Shown here one piece after another: positions 23,097-34,649 of a stretch of DNA of 64,000 nucleotides. The position numbers were made by a program, and so were the translations under genes. Location of the stretch: the NCBI GenBank assembly GCA_902806565.1, contig CADCXA010000037.1, positions 744,001 through 808,000 on the forward strand, in the 5' to 3' direction. The stretch's first letter is position 1, and each line of letters opens with the position of its first letter. Under the pieces are notes generated by a model. It was given only the letters and a program-made list of their open reading frames with translations. It searched no databases and was not told the DNA's origin. The DNA comes from Hypoxylon rubiginosum. Lineage: Eukaryota > Ascomycota > Sordariomycetes > Xylariales > Hypoxylaceae.

Positions 23097-23609
23097 ATGG
23101 TGAGTCCACACAACCCCGTTATCCCTGCACACCCCTCAAACAAAAATTGCACCTACTAACCTCATATAGGTGCATATATTGGGAGTAAACTTCCATGAGT
23201 TGAAGCTCGTCAAGGTAACCCTCTCTAAGCTATGCTTTCTTTCCCACCCGCGTAATCCGTCTAACAAGACTGAATCACGCAGAAAGCACTCGAGAGCTTC
23301 TACGGTCTCGGCCCGCAGCTTTCCCAGCGCATCATGGCTAAATACACGATCCACCCGCGCGCCAGACTCGGCACCGTCGCCCCGAAGACGATCACGGCGC
23401 TGACGGCCGAGCTGTCGACCATGACGATAGAGAACGACGCGAGGCGCATAGTGCAGGACAACATCAAGCGGCTGAGAGATATGGGCACGATCAGGGGCAG
23501 GAGACATGCCATGGGTCTGCCCGTGCGCGGACAGCGGACGAGGACCCAGATCCAAACCGCGCGGAAGCTCAACCAGCTCGAGAGAGGAGGGACCCATTCT
23601 AAGATTTAA
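23097..23609 (+). CDS. SWS2: uS13m: mitochondrial small-subunit ribosomal protein S13 (Sws2)
   Basis: Head protein of the mitochondrial 37S subunit. Exons are 23097-23099, 23170-23214 and 23283-23609 (124 residues). The first exon is just the ATG: the only in-frame start is ATG followed directly by GTGAGT, and the next exon gives V-H-I-L-G-V-N-F, the family N-terminus. Then come LESFYGLGPQLSQRI (the helix-two-turns-helix start of S13), IENDARRIVQDNIKRL, and the basic RGRRHAMGLPVRGQRTRTQ tRNA-contact tail. There is no obvious cleavable presequence, as is normal for this protein. It diverges from cyclophilin B. Confidence 0.92.
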
Positions 23610-24120
23610 AAGTACCCTCATAAGGTATCTCGCGCAACGCGGGAACGACTCGTGTTCCAGGCTATTAGCCTGAAGCTCCCAAAACTATTAGGGGAAAGGC
23701 CTCGAGTAGAGGCATCTGACACATTCCGGGTAGACCATATAGGGCGCCAATTGGAGGAATGGTCACTATTGCCATATATCAGCCTAGGGACGGTGTTCCC
23801 TCGTACAAATAAGTATAAAAACACATATAAAGAGACTAAATCTTTTACATCAACCTGAATGGCGTCTCACGAGACACAGAATTTCTAAGTGTTGGACCCT
23901 GACGTATAAGCAACATCAAGAAAATAGTCGTTAATCATTTTGTCGGATACGGCCCCATCCAAAGGATTTCAGAAAGCCTATCATTTTGGTTTTATAGAAA
24001 TGCTTGTAGACATGTTGTATAGCCAAAAATGCAGACACGAGAACCTTTGTTCAAATTACCAATAATACTAGCTGAAAGACGGACTCGTAGTTAAAATATG
24101 AAGCACCGTTTACTCCATGA
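23610..24120. other. Gene-free stretch between convergent uS13m and dipeptidase
   Basis: About 510 bp, AT-rich, with two 3' ends. Nothing recognisable. Confidence 0.5.
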
Positions 24121-25695
24121 TCACTTCATCTCATAGTAGGCTCCTAATTCGAACAAACTCGCCAGTTCGTCTTCCAGCACAGGTTCGCCCTCAGCCTGCA
24201 ACTCCGCGGCCACCTTCTCGGCATCCCCCCAGACACGTAATATGTTACCGCCTACGATCTTGCCAGCATCCTCGTCTGAGACGCCTCGGCGCAGCAGCTC
24301 TGCTACCAGGTCCGGGTACTTGGATACATCATCTAAACCCTCGGGCGTCGACGGGATGCCGTCGAAGTCGCTCCCTAGGCCTACGTAGTCGTATCCGATC
24401 AAGTCGCCAATGTAGGTGATATGGTTGACCACATGAGCGAGGGTGTTGTTCTCGGGGTAGAATTCGGGGATGCCGTTCTCGGCACCCTTATCCACACAGC
24501 TGATGAAATCAGGGGCGAAGTTTACTAGGCAATGGCAATTAGCTTGCGTTGCAATAAAAGGGGGGGGGAGGGAAGTTTCCTGCGAAACATACCCATCACG
24601 ACCGAGTTCTTCTCCTTAACAAGCTGTAGGATGTCGTCCGGCACGTTACGAGGGTGCGGGCAGACGGCGAAGGCAGAGCTGTGGCTGAACATGACAGGGG
24701 ATTTGCTGCCGGCCCATTCCTCGCTGCCGCCCAAGACGTCCCTCATGGTGTCGACGCTGACGTGGGACAGATCGACGAGCATGCCGATACGGTTCATCTC
24801 GTTGATCAGCTCCCGGCCCTTGGGAGACACGCCGTCCCACACCGGGGGGGCCTTGCGCGTAGGCCCCTCCCAGAGAGCGGCGTCGGCGAATACGTTTCCG
24901 CAGTTGTGCGTCAGGGTCGCGTAGCGGACCCCGAGGGCGTAGAAGCGGCGCAGGTTGGCGACCGAGTTGCCGATCTGGTGCAGACCCTCGATCCCCAGCG
25001 GCGAGACGAGCTTGCCCTTCTCGAAGGCGGCTACGGCGGCCTTGGTGTCCACGGGGATCCCGGAGAAGTCGTCCGGGTAGGCGCTCTGAAGCCGGGTCAT
25101 GAGATCGATCTGCTGCAGGGTGAGCTGGACGCCTAATTTTTTTTATACCGAACGTTAGCTGAGGGGCACAGGCGACGGCTACGAGGTCAACACTGACTGG
25201 GCCCGTAGTTCTCGTCCGAGTAGTCGGTGCCGTTTTCGGGACACGGCGTGTAGACGCTCCAGAAAGCACCTCCATTCTGGCCTTCTCTCAATCTAGGCAG
25301 GTCAACGTGCATGGGCAGCCCGCCTTCCTCGAATGGCTTTGTGAAGCTCTCGTTGTAGATGTGGTTATTGTACATAGCCCGGATAAAGATGGCCAAGTCA
25401 TTGTGTCCATCTTGCAAGTTGATCAGCTTCCTACATTTGCCAATTGCGAAGTAGAATTGGATTTACCTATTAAAGGGGTCTTTGAAAGTATTTTCTGGAC
25501 TCTCTCTTCAATAGACCTTGGTTGGAACTGAGAGTAAGCTTTGGATATAGGATGAAAGCATCGTCGTGCTGCCGGGTGTAGCAGAGTGCCCAGGACTAAG
25601 ATGGAAGATACGATGAGGATTGCTTTCTTCACAAATGAAAGCCGAGGGCGAGCTGGAATCGCTTCCTCGACATTGCGAGCTACTTTCTCATCCAT
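24121..25695 (-). CDS. Membrane-anchored M19 (renal-type) dipeptidase
   Basis: Zinc metallodipeptidase of family M19, which cleaves dipeptides and, in some fungal pathways, Cys-Gly conjugates. Exons are 25467-25695, 25198-25410, 24593-25132 and 24121-24524 (461 residues). The ATG at 25695 is preferred to an upstream GTG. Residues about 28-44 (AILIVSSILVLGTLL) form a signal anchor, predicting a type II protein with a lumenal or external active site. Zinc and active-site motifs are all present: DGHND (77-81), GIEGLHQIGNS (Glu), LVDLSHVS, FSHSSAFAVCPHPRN and GLGSDFDG. No biosynthetic-cluster genes surround it, so a role in general peptide or glutathione turnover is more likely than a GliJ-type toxin step. 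Exon 3 is strikingly GC-rich. Confidence 0.93.
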
Positions 25696-25848
25696 GCCGT
25701 AAGATAGCACTTTGAAAAGATATGTTATCTCAGTCTACGTGGTGTAAAACAGAGAGCAGAACGGATAAACGAGATGTCAATAATCGATTCTATGCACTCC
25801 AAGCTTACAAAGCTACGGTATCTTCCACCTGGAGGCTGGTCGGAGCTC

Positions 25849-25885
25849 CCAGGCTGCCAGGCTGCCAGGCTGCCAGGCTGCCAGG
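25849..25885. repeat. CCAGGCTG minisatellite, about 4.6 copies
   Basis: Perfect 8-bp tandem copies upstream of the dipeptidase gene; probably length-variable between strains. Confidence 0.9.
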
Positions 25886-26405
25886 TCACCTACCTAGTTC
25901 GGATTCAATCCCACCTCTCCAGCTTGAGACCGGTTTAAAGATATAACTTGAGCTGGTAATACTTTGTCCAAAAACTTGACGAACGGGAATCAATATTATC
26001 TATACTACCTAGGTAGGTTGGTAAGTAGGTAATGTTTGACCGCTTTATGCTTCGATGTATGTACTGTATGTACTCAAGTAGAGCTAATTACAGAGTACGA
26101 ATTCTATTAATTTAGTCGATAATCAAGAGGCCTCTCATGGTCCTTGGCCTGCGTATGTTCCTCTTAAAGACTTAAAGGCTCGACAGGGCCCATGCCCAAA
26201 AAGATGGGATGAAACGCATTTGTCCCACTGCCATTTTTATCTGCTCCAATGGCGTCACTCAAGCCCAACCCGGTACTTGAATATCATGTAATAGTCATGT
26301 AATACCCAGGTATAATGCTGCCCTTCCCCGTAGCAACTCCAGCCTACAGGTGCGTAATTGTTTCAAATGCTTTCAGGTGCAGGTACCTACATCCGTAGTA
26401 CCGTC

Positions 26406-26434
26406 CCTGTCTGCCTGTCTGCCTGTCTGCCTGT
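26406..26434. repeat. CCTGTCTG minisatellite, about 3.6 copies
   Basis: Second 8-bp-period tandem repeat in the same intergenic region. Confidence 0.88.
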
Positions 26435-27088
26435 ATCCCCCTGTGTCCCAGCGCTTGCAAGCATGATAGTCCCAAGCATGTACGCTAAAGGCTACCCGGA
26501 AAGGCCTAACAAAAGGTACCCCCCATTGCCCTAAAACCCCCCTGGAGTTTGCAGGTCTAACCCTGGAGCCAATGAGTTTTCAGCTTCAGGTGATTTTTAG
26601 TTGTCCAAGCTTCTTCTAAAAGCTGCTTTATTGGTGAGGAATTCGTAAAAAGAGAGCAAAGACAGAAATAGATGGAGACATTCCGTTTTATCGTTCATTC
26701 TTCCTGTACATTCACGTTCGCATCGGCTCTTCTTGCTTTGTAGCAACCGCACTGCGCCTCAAGATCTAATCAAACTATTAATCCATTTTCCTCGTCATCC
26801 TCGTCATCCTCCCCACGGTTCGCTTTTAATAGTGACACGGCGTCCCCATTTGTGATACCCACCGCCCGATATTCAACTATTGAACGACTTCCCCGGGCCT
26901 CTTTGATTCTTCGCCAGCTCTTCGCCATTGGTCCTCCATCGCATAGCGAACCAGCTTTGCATTCGCGCCTAATCGCTCCTCTCTTACCTTCGAGCCTCCA
27001 GACATAGCTATCTACCGAGTTGAATCAGCACTAGAACCTCAACGCGGCCAAGGATAATCGGGTGTGTCTAAGGGACTGCGTCATCACC

Positions 27089-29851
27089 ATGCCGGGGTTC
27101 GCAGATTCATTCTGGTCGGCCGACTACGCTGCAGGTGAGCGCGAAACAGATCGCTACCCAAAATACCCCTCCGTTATGTGGCTAACTATTCTGAAGGGTT
27201 GGGCGTCCTGTTCAGCAAGCTCCAGCAAGGAGTCCAAGAGAACCGGCAATTTCTGACGATCGCTCGACTGCGGGCCGAAGCCGAGGAGGTCTACGGCCAG
27301 CGACTTGGAGACATTGCGCCCACGGCCGACAAGATAACTGGTGGCTTCTCTAAGGATGATGGCGCAAGCGTGCGAAAAGTATGACCCGCATTAAACTTTC
27401 CTCCTATGAGACGACTCTAACTAACACCACTTTTACGTACATAGGCATATGATGGCGTTCGGACTGAGATGGAGGATGCTGCCAAGAACCACAAGAAGAT
27501 CGCACAGAGCATTAGGGACTTGGTCGTAAACCCATTTGCGCGGTGGTGCGACGCACACGAATCTCGTATTCAAGACTCCCAAGACGACCTACAGACCAAG
27601 ATCAAAGCCCACGATCGCCAGGCCGAAGTCGTCAAGAAACTGCGAAGCAACTACTTCAATAAATGTCGCCTAGTCGAAGATCTCGAGGAGGAAAACAAGC
27701 TGGCTTTTCAAGACCCGGAGACGAGTCCCAAGCCGACCGCGAACATACCTGAGATCAAGGTATCAGTCAACAAAGACGAAGAGGAAGATGATGACGAGAT
27801 ATACGAAATCGGTGATGAGACATACCAGACGGAGCAGGTCAAGAAGATACTGGCGCACATGTTAAACACTATTAAAATGGGAGAGACCAAAGTACCTATC
27901 CTAGGTACATATCTCAACACCTCGTCCGGTTCTGACATAGTTGAATACTTGCAACGACATATGGGTTCGACTAGTATCAGCTATGCCGAACGGATCGGCC
28001 AGGATCTGGTGTCCAACGGCTTTCTCCGCCTCGTTGGTAACGTAGGAAACAACTTTGCGAATAGTTCGAAGCTCTTCTACCAGTGGCGACCGAGGGCTTT
28101 TCAACTGTCAGGGGTACCGGAGAAGAAGGCGCCGTTTGCTAGGACATTCTCCTTGCCTTCGTCTCCGGAGAATGGGACCGACTCTCCCGTTGTGGGCGCC
28201 GTTAGCGAGTATCTAGCTGGCTGGAATGTCCTTAACAACCAGCACCCGAACGAGACTCCGCCGGAACGTCTACGGCGTGAGGCGAGGGAGACTGATGACA
28301 AGTACAGGGCTAGTGTTCAGAAGCTCGACGAAATGCGATGCGAACTAGAAGAAGCCATCTTTATACATCTTAGGTTCCTCGAGCGTTGCGAGTTGGACAG
28401 GCTGAAAGCTATTAAGACTGTCATTCTTGATTTCTCTGGTACTATTGGAAATGTAATTCCAAGCCTGCAATCGACGGTGGATCGCATGGTCCTGTACCAG
28501 GAGACAGTTCAACCAGCGGGCGACTTGCGATATTTGTTGGAAAATTATAGGACTGGTCACTTTGCTCCAAAGGTTGTCACGTACGAAAACTATTACAACA
28601 AGGTCGACGAGCAGACTTTCGGGGTGGATCTAGAGGCTAGGGCTCGTGCGGATAAGAAGCGCGTCCCTATTATTGTCACAACGATCCTGACGTATCTGGA
28701 TAATCACTATCCGGACCTCGAAGGCGACGAAGCAAGACGGTCAGTGTGGCTTGCAGAAGTCCAGCTCCCTCAGGTTCATAAGTTACGCGCAAGGGTAAAT
28801 AACGGCAAGGCTTTCTCCCCTGAAGCTTTCTCCGAGTTCGACGTTCCTACTGTTGCGCACTTACTGAGACTATACCTCTTGGAACTCCCCGGTATGTATT
28901 CTTCCGCAATGCCAGCTTTGCCGATGATGGCTAACCAGAAGATTAGATTCTCTTGTATCTTCTCATGTGTATGAAATCATCAGAACTATCTACACTACTC
29001 CGACAACGGAACACTCTACAGACGATGCACGTGTCGCCGTTCTGCAGCAGACTCTTTCGCAACTGCGCCTCACCAACATTGCCACGCTCGACGCGTGCAT
29101 GAATCACTTTACGAGACTGATAGATCTCACGTCGGCGGATGAGCAATACGTCCAAGAACTTGCCACATCTCTAGCCCCTTGCATCTTACGACCCAAAACT
29201 GAAACATCCCTAACGATGGAGGAGAAGCATGCATACCGTTTAGTCCGCGACCTATTCTCACATAAGGAAGCCATCTTCAGCGAGCTGAAGCGCATGTCGA
29301 GCCTTACACACTCCGTTTCGCTCGGCAGCAACAACCGACCTCGAGCTATCAGCACAGACGAGAGCAACAGGAGAGCCCACATGGAAGAGAGGCAACGTGC
29401 CTTACTAGAGAAGGCGGGTCCGCGCGGGCGTGCTACGAGTCCGGCACCTGGCCCCCGCCACAGACGCGATAGGAGCACGGGCGGGCCCGAGACGCGATTC
29501 CCGATCGCTAGCCCCACGACGGCTAATGAGCGTCACCGGAGCAGTCTGGGCGGCCTGAACGCACTAAAGAGGTCGAGTCTCGAGGTCCCCGACGGATCCG
29601 AGGTACCGGCCTCCGCCCTGAACGGCGGTGCTAACGGGGATTCGCCCAAAGCGGACGGCGAGTCATTCATCTCGAAGCGGGATAGCCTGAACCGGAGCAG
29701 CGCCCGGTTCGTAGGCGGGAGAAGAGTTACCGCGTCCTCGACCATGGCGCCGGGGAGCACGCCGTCGACGCCTACCAGCAAGGCGGCGGACGCCGGGACC
29801 CCGACGCAGGACCGCGGCGTGACGCTCGTGGACGCGCCGATGGACGACTAG
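27089..29851 (+). CDS. F-BAR/DEP/RhoGAP protein (Rgd2/Rga8-like)
   Basis: Membrane-curving protein with a RhoGAP module, expected at sites of growth and septation, acting on Rho/Cdc42-type GTPases. Exons are 27089-27134, 27197-27378, 27445-28891 and 28947-29851 (859 residues). Order: FCH/F-BAR first part from residue 1 (MPGFADSFW...); acidic insert EEEDDDE; DEP (about 225-300, VPILGTYLN to FYQWRP); then the remaining F-BAR helices (YRASVQKLDEMR...). The DEP therefore sits inside the F-BAR. RhoGAP follows (about 468-640; FGVDLEA, VPTVAHLLRLYLLELP, SLAPCILRP), then a Ser/Arg-rich disordered tail. The usual GxxRxSG arginine-finger loop reads VWLAEVQLP near residues 510-518, with no Arg at the expected place. 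The fold is clear; GAP activity is uncertain. Confidence 0.92.
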
Positions 29852-30613
29852 TAACGCGATGGCAAATTCGCGAGCTCGCTCTTCGGCCTGGCTTGGCTTG
29901 GGCTCGGGCTTGGGCTGTAGGATTAATTACCAATAAACTCACATCCCGAACAGGCGTTTGCGGTATGTATGTGTGAGAGCTCACGAAGAGGAAAAGGAGG
30001 GCGGTGGGAGGAAGGAAGGAAGGACATCGGCTTCTGGCCAAGTCGGATTACCAACCAAAACGCGAGTAATGCTATAATGTCATCATCACAAAGTGCAACC
30101 TTTTTCTGTATGCAAGTTGCCATGTACAAGATTGTTTGTACTTAACTTTTTTACGCCTTTACGAGGAAGAAAAAAACAATGCGGAAGATTCCCCGAGTTC
30201 TGGTTTATTTTTCTTCATTCTTCTTCTTTCGGGTAAACTGCTGTTCTAAGAAAAATTGGCGATAGGGGTGGTGATAGCGGGCCAGGACTAGGGCTAAGGC
30301 AAGGCAGAGCAGAGCAGAGAAGAGTCTTGCACATATGTTTTGTACGTTGATATGATCAGTTAAATCGAGACCTTAAGTATTGATTCCCATATTTCTGGTC
30401 TTGCTGCTATTCTACTTGTCTTGCGATAGACTCCTTGTACCTCCCTATTAGTGTAAATGGTGCTGAGATGATATATGTATCAATAAGTCATAACAATATA
30501 TACTTGTGAATAATGATATTCCGTCTAAATGTGAATGCTTGGTCTATTATGCTAGATACCTCCCCTGCTATGCCAGTTATTATGTAGAGTTTCTCATCCA
30601 TCTCTCCATTGCT
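29852..30613. other. Gene-free stretch between convergent RhoGAP and APL5
   Basis: About 760 bp, containing a GGCTTGG-rich segment near 29885 and simple purine tracts. No gene or RNA recognised. Confidence 0.5.
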
Positions 30614-33600
30614 TCAGGGCGCTTCCGCCTCCTGTATCTCAGCCGGCTTCGCCTTCTTTTTCTTCGTCTTGGACTTCACTACCGCGACGTCTCCCGAGCC
30701 GGCGTCTCCTTCGTCTATGGTCGCGACCTTCTTTTTCTTCTTCTTGGCCTTGACCGGAGCAGCGTCGTTGTTATCCCCTTCAGCAGCATCACCGCCGCCC
30801 CCTTCGGCGGCCGCCGCTACTTTCGGCTTCTTGGCCTTCTTCTTCCTGACCACCGTGCCGGCAGCGTCGACGCCCTGCGCCACCTGTATGCGCTCGTTGG
30901 CGCGCTGCATCTCGAGGCGTAGGCGCTCCACCTCCTTCATGGCCTGGGCCATCTCGGCCTCCTCGCGCTGCCGGGCCTCGGGGTCGAAGCCGCCGCGCCC
31001 GCCGTTGCTGCTCGCGTCGTCCTCCCCGAGGCTGAGCGTGACGATACTCGTGGAATCCACGCCTAGCAGCGACTGCTTCAGCTTCTTGCTCCGCGCTTTC
31101 GTAAGGGCGTCCGAGTTCTCAGAGTCGTAGTTACGAGGGGTGCTCAGGCCACTGCCGCCCAGATTTTCGTCCGCTGCGACAACAATCTTCTGTCGCGGCG
31201 CTCGGCGAGACGGCTTCGATGCTTGGGGCTGTGTGTGGTCGACGCCGGCGCTGAGTTTATCCAAATCGAGCTCCATGATAGGAATCGAATCGACGTCGAG
31301 GTCCGGGCCATTCGAAGTCTGGAGTATGTTGTGTATCGGGGTAGATGATCTCTGAATGGAGCTAGTTTCTTGGATGTAGAACGGGTCATCGCGGTTCCTC
31401 TCTAACCTGTCGGCCTTTCGTTTGGCTAAGATATCCGCGTCCAAGTAAGTTTCTTCGGTAGGCTGCTGGTAAGAACCGACGACATCACGAGCTTCGGCTA
31501 GCTTACTTATAGCCGGTTCAGAAGCTATACTGGTTGCAGGCGGTCGCTGGTAGTAGTAACTGTCAAATTCGTCCGCTTCATCAACCGGAATCGATATTGA
31601 TTCGGCGGACGCGAGCAGTGAGTTCAGATTTGAATTTATAGGCTCGTCGAGATCTAAACCCTCGGGGAGTGGGACGTTCTTCTGGGCCGCTACTGCAACT
31701 GAATTTAATTCCCATCCAGCAAATAGCGACGGGATTGCTTGCGTGAGGAGTAAAGGAGGGTCTTGATGGGTAGTTTCCGTCGAAGCCTCCTGACTTGATG
31801 CTGCTTCTGCGGTGAGTTTTAGTAGCTCCGTAAACTCCACGGCTCGTTCTTGAACTTCTAAATTCGGATGAAGTGCCAAGGCCTCAAAAGAATGGATAAT
31901 ACGAGCCATCAGGAGCGAGATTTTCGATTTGCGCTCGGGTGTCCAAGGGGTGAGTTGGTCTCCCGCTACTATAGAAAATACTTTTATGGCTGCTTGGAGG
32001 CAAGCCGCGAGCGACTCTGGAGAGGAAGCTTTCGGAATTAATTGTAGTAGAGCTCCCAAGGTGTCGTCTGGTGAAGACAGCTCCGAACAGAACTCGCCAA
32101 TAATCCAAGAAACTGGTTTCAGTGCCCCGGATACGATAGAGTGCTGAAGTGGTGCCTCGCTATTCAACTGGGACATGATTGCCTCGGCGGCTCGTACGCA
32201 TGCAGGACGAAGCGCCTGGACTTTGACAGTAATATTGCGTAATTCGTCTCCTATTTTTTCCGATATATCCCCTTCGCTTGACTTCCCAGATAGAGAAAGA
32301 GAGTCCATATCGCTAATTGGCCGTGGCGATGGAGCGGTCCGAACAAGCTGCGTTAGTATATCAATATACCACTCAAAATCGACCAGGTGACCGTAGTTAT
32401 TTTGAGAGCACATGTTTAAAATCCGGTTGATCACGTCAATCCTGTAATCATCGGGGAGAGGCGGGGCCTGGTTTGATGGCTTTGGGTCAGAGTCGATTGT
32501 CCTTTCCAAGTCGTCTTCATCTGAATCTCCAGGGCTTCCGCCCCGATGATTCGCAGCCCTGGAGTCTCCCGAAGAAAACAGCTTGAGTTGCCTCATAAGA
32601 CGACTAACGATGGAAACTAGGTTGTCATTGCTGACCATACCTTGCACTAGATCCAACGCTTTTATACGGATAGAAATATCAGCGCTGTCTATGCACTCCA
32701 AAATAACGTCTTCCTGCTGAGCAACTAGCCACGGATGAGTGACGACGATCTTATTGAACGCGAGCAGCGCAACGTATTTCACTATACCGCCCATAGTTAG
32801 TAAATGGAGTCCCCCTGATTACGACTTGACTTACGGTTCGGATCACCATCAATCATTATCATTCCTCGAAGCTTGTTGACGCAAAGAGAAGCGATTTCCT
32901 CTCTTCCATCTGCATCTTCCCCGCTACCAAGAATGCCACCCTGGATAATTCCGCTGATACATTCGTACAATAGGGACATAGCAGGGGTCGTCTGGATGAT
33001 TTCAGTCAGGGGCGGTAGCAGTTTTCGAACAAGCCTCGGCTCCAAGGGCGTCAACGTCGCGAACTAAGTCGGGGTCAGCTAACATGGCAACACGGTACAG
33101 AACCTTTCTGCTCACAAGCTTGATCAATTTTATTGCCATCCAGTTATTACCACTGTCAACCAGTAACTCAAACAGGCGAGGTGCCAAAGGGAGAAAATCG
33201 TGAGGCCGACGCCATCCCAGTTCACAGATAACATTAATAATTGCAGCTGTTACACTGGAGTCTTCGCCCCTATCCATAAGCCTCTCTTTGATCCTCGGCC
33301 AGGCAGCACGCAGGGTCTCAGGGTAGACCAAGGCAAGTCTGTATAGGGTCACAATGGTTTTCTTGCGGATCGCAGGATGGGTATGGCTGAGTCGTGGCAG
33401 AAGATCAGGTAGAACGGAGAGAGCGAGGGATGGCGTGATAACATGCGGAAGAGTGACGATGGGAAGAGCGATGGTGGTCGTCGATGCTGCCGTTAAATCC
33501 TGAAGACAAGTTCAGTATCTTCGTCTTGCTGTGGTTTATATATGCCCCTTGCAAGGCTAGGCAGCATACCTTCTTGAGGAGGTTCGTCGCCAGCATGAGG

Positions 33601-33953
33601 ACCTCGGTATCGGTGCGGAAGCTCTGTATAGCTCCGAGATATCCCACGCGCTTTTGATGGTATTTGGGGGAAGCCATAACCTCGAGCACATTGAAGGAAG
33701 CCCATGACATGTCGTGTCCGAACATTTCCAGGTATATTAACTTGAGCAAAGCAGTCGCCTTGAGATCTATGGAAGCAAGACCACGGTCAGCTGGGAGCTC
33801 AACAGTCTCAAGGCCGCAGGGGACTAGCTAACCTAAGTCCTGACTCCTAATTTCCGAACGGCATTCTTTCAAGCAATTCTGCATGTACTCCTTCTCGTTG
33901 CCTTTGTGGTTTCTCAGGCCTCGGATGAGGTCGTATAAGGATTTCTCGAACAT
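30614..33953 (-). CDS. APL5: APL5: AP-3 adaptor complex delta subunit
   Basis: Large delta adaptin of AP-3, which sorts cargo from Golgi/endosome to vacuole. Exons are 33833-33953, 33570-33766, 33116-33499, 32835-33063 and 30614-32781 (1032 residues); the four introns are 52-70 nt. The start MFEKSLYDLIRGLRNHKGNE is the canonical AP-3 delta N-terminus. Helical adaptin repeats follow (ECRSEIRSQDLDLKATAL, YLEMFGHDMSWASF, SPKYHQKRVGYLG, LPLAPRLFELL), and the conserved IRIKALDLVQGMVS lies in the last exon. The C-terminal third is acidic then Lys-rich, with KKKKKK-type clusters, matching the AP-3 delta hinge/ear linker. It diverges from EMC2. Confidence 0.95.
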
Positions 33954-34649
33954 GATTGACCGATTTGCACCTTTGCCGGTGCTGGCTGGGCCTCGAAAGG
34001 ATATGAAAGAATGATCAGCTTTGAGTAGGTGGGTGCGGGTTCGAAGATGTGTGCTCGGAGCAATTTATCATCTTGGCGACTCGATACGAGCTGGATAACG
34101 TCAGTGCGATTTAGGTATGTGTGCCTTTCATCGAGGATGCTAGGTCGGCGCCAACATTCGCTCGTGTGTTGGGAATGGAATTATTATAATTATTGGAGGT
34201 TAATTGGAGGTTATGGAGGTTATTGATTCGATATTCGATAGGTAAATCTGCCCCACGGCACGAGATCCCCCAAGTCGGAGCACTCACGTCAGCGGTCCGT
34301 GGTAAGGATACAGGGTACATGATCTAGCCACGCTAACCATATTTTGGTGGCGGTGGAATGCGGCAGAACACAAGGTCCTGAACTTAAATGTACTTTTCCT
34401 CAGCAGTTACCTGTCGCAATACATTCACTCATATATCCGTGCGTTTATGTACCTACTTACCTCTGTAGCTAACAGCCAGGCAACTCATCAAATCGACCAC
34501 TTCCAGCTACGCCTAGCGCAAACGACAGCGTTCACTTCATCTAGTCCAGCCCAGGTATCTCATAACAACCAGCATTGTAATATAAAACAGGTTCGCCAAA
34601 TAATTCAGTTCGAGACGAATTAAATAGGAACTGAGTTTCCATCATCGCC
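33954..34649. promoter_or_regulatory. Shared upstream region, APL5 / EMC2
   Basis: 696 bp between divergent starts. An interrupted TTGGAGGTTA direct repeat lies at about 34191-34222. No specific factor site named. Confidence 0.45.

Larger units (their letters stand above)
25696..27088. promoter_or_regulatory. Shared upstream region, dipeptidase / RhoGAP
   Basis: 1.39 kb between divergent starts. It contains two 8-bp-period minisatellites (25849-25885 and 26406-26434) and a TACCTAGGTAGG palindrome near 26008. A pyrimidine-rich leader (about 26680-27000) precedes the RhoGAP ATG. No gene was found. Confidence 0.5.

Noticed and set aside
25849..26434. CRISPR-like repeats
   Set aside because: Units are 8 bp in direct tandem with no spacers, in a eukaryotic genome.
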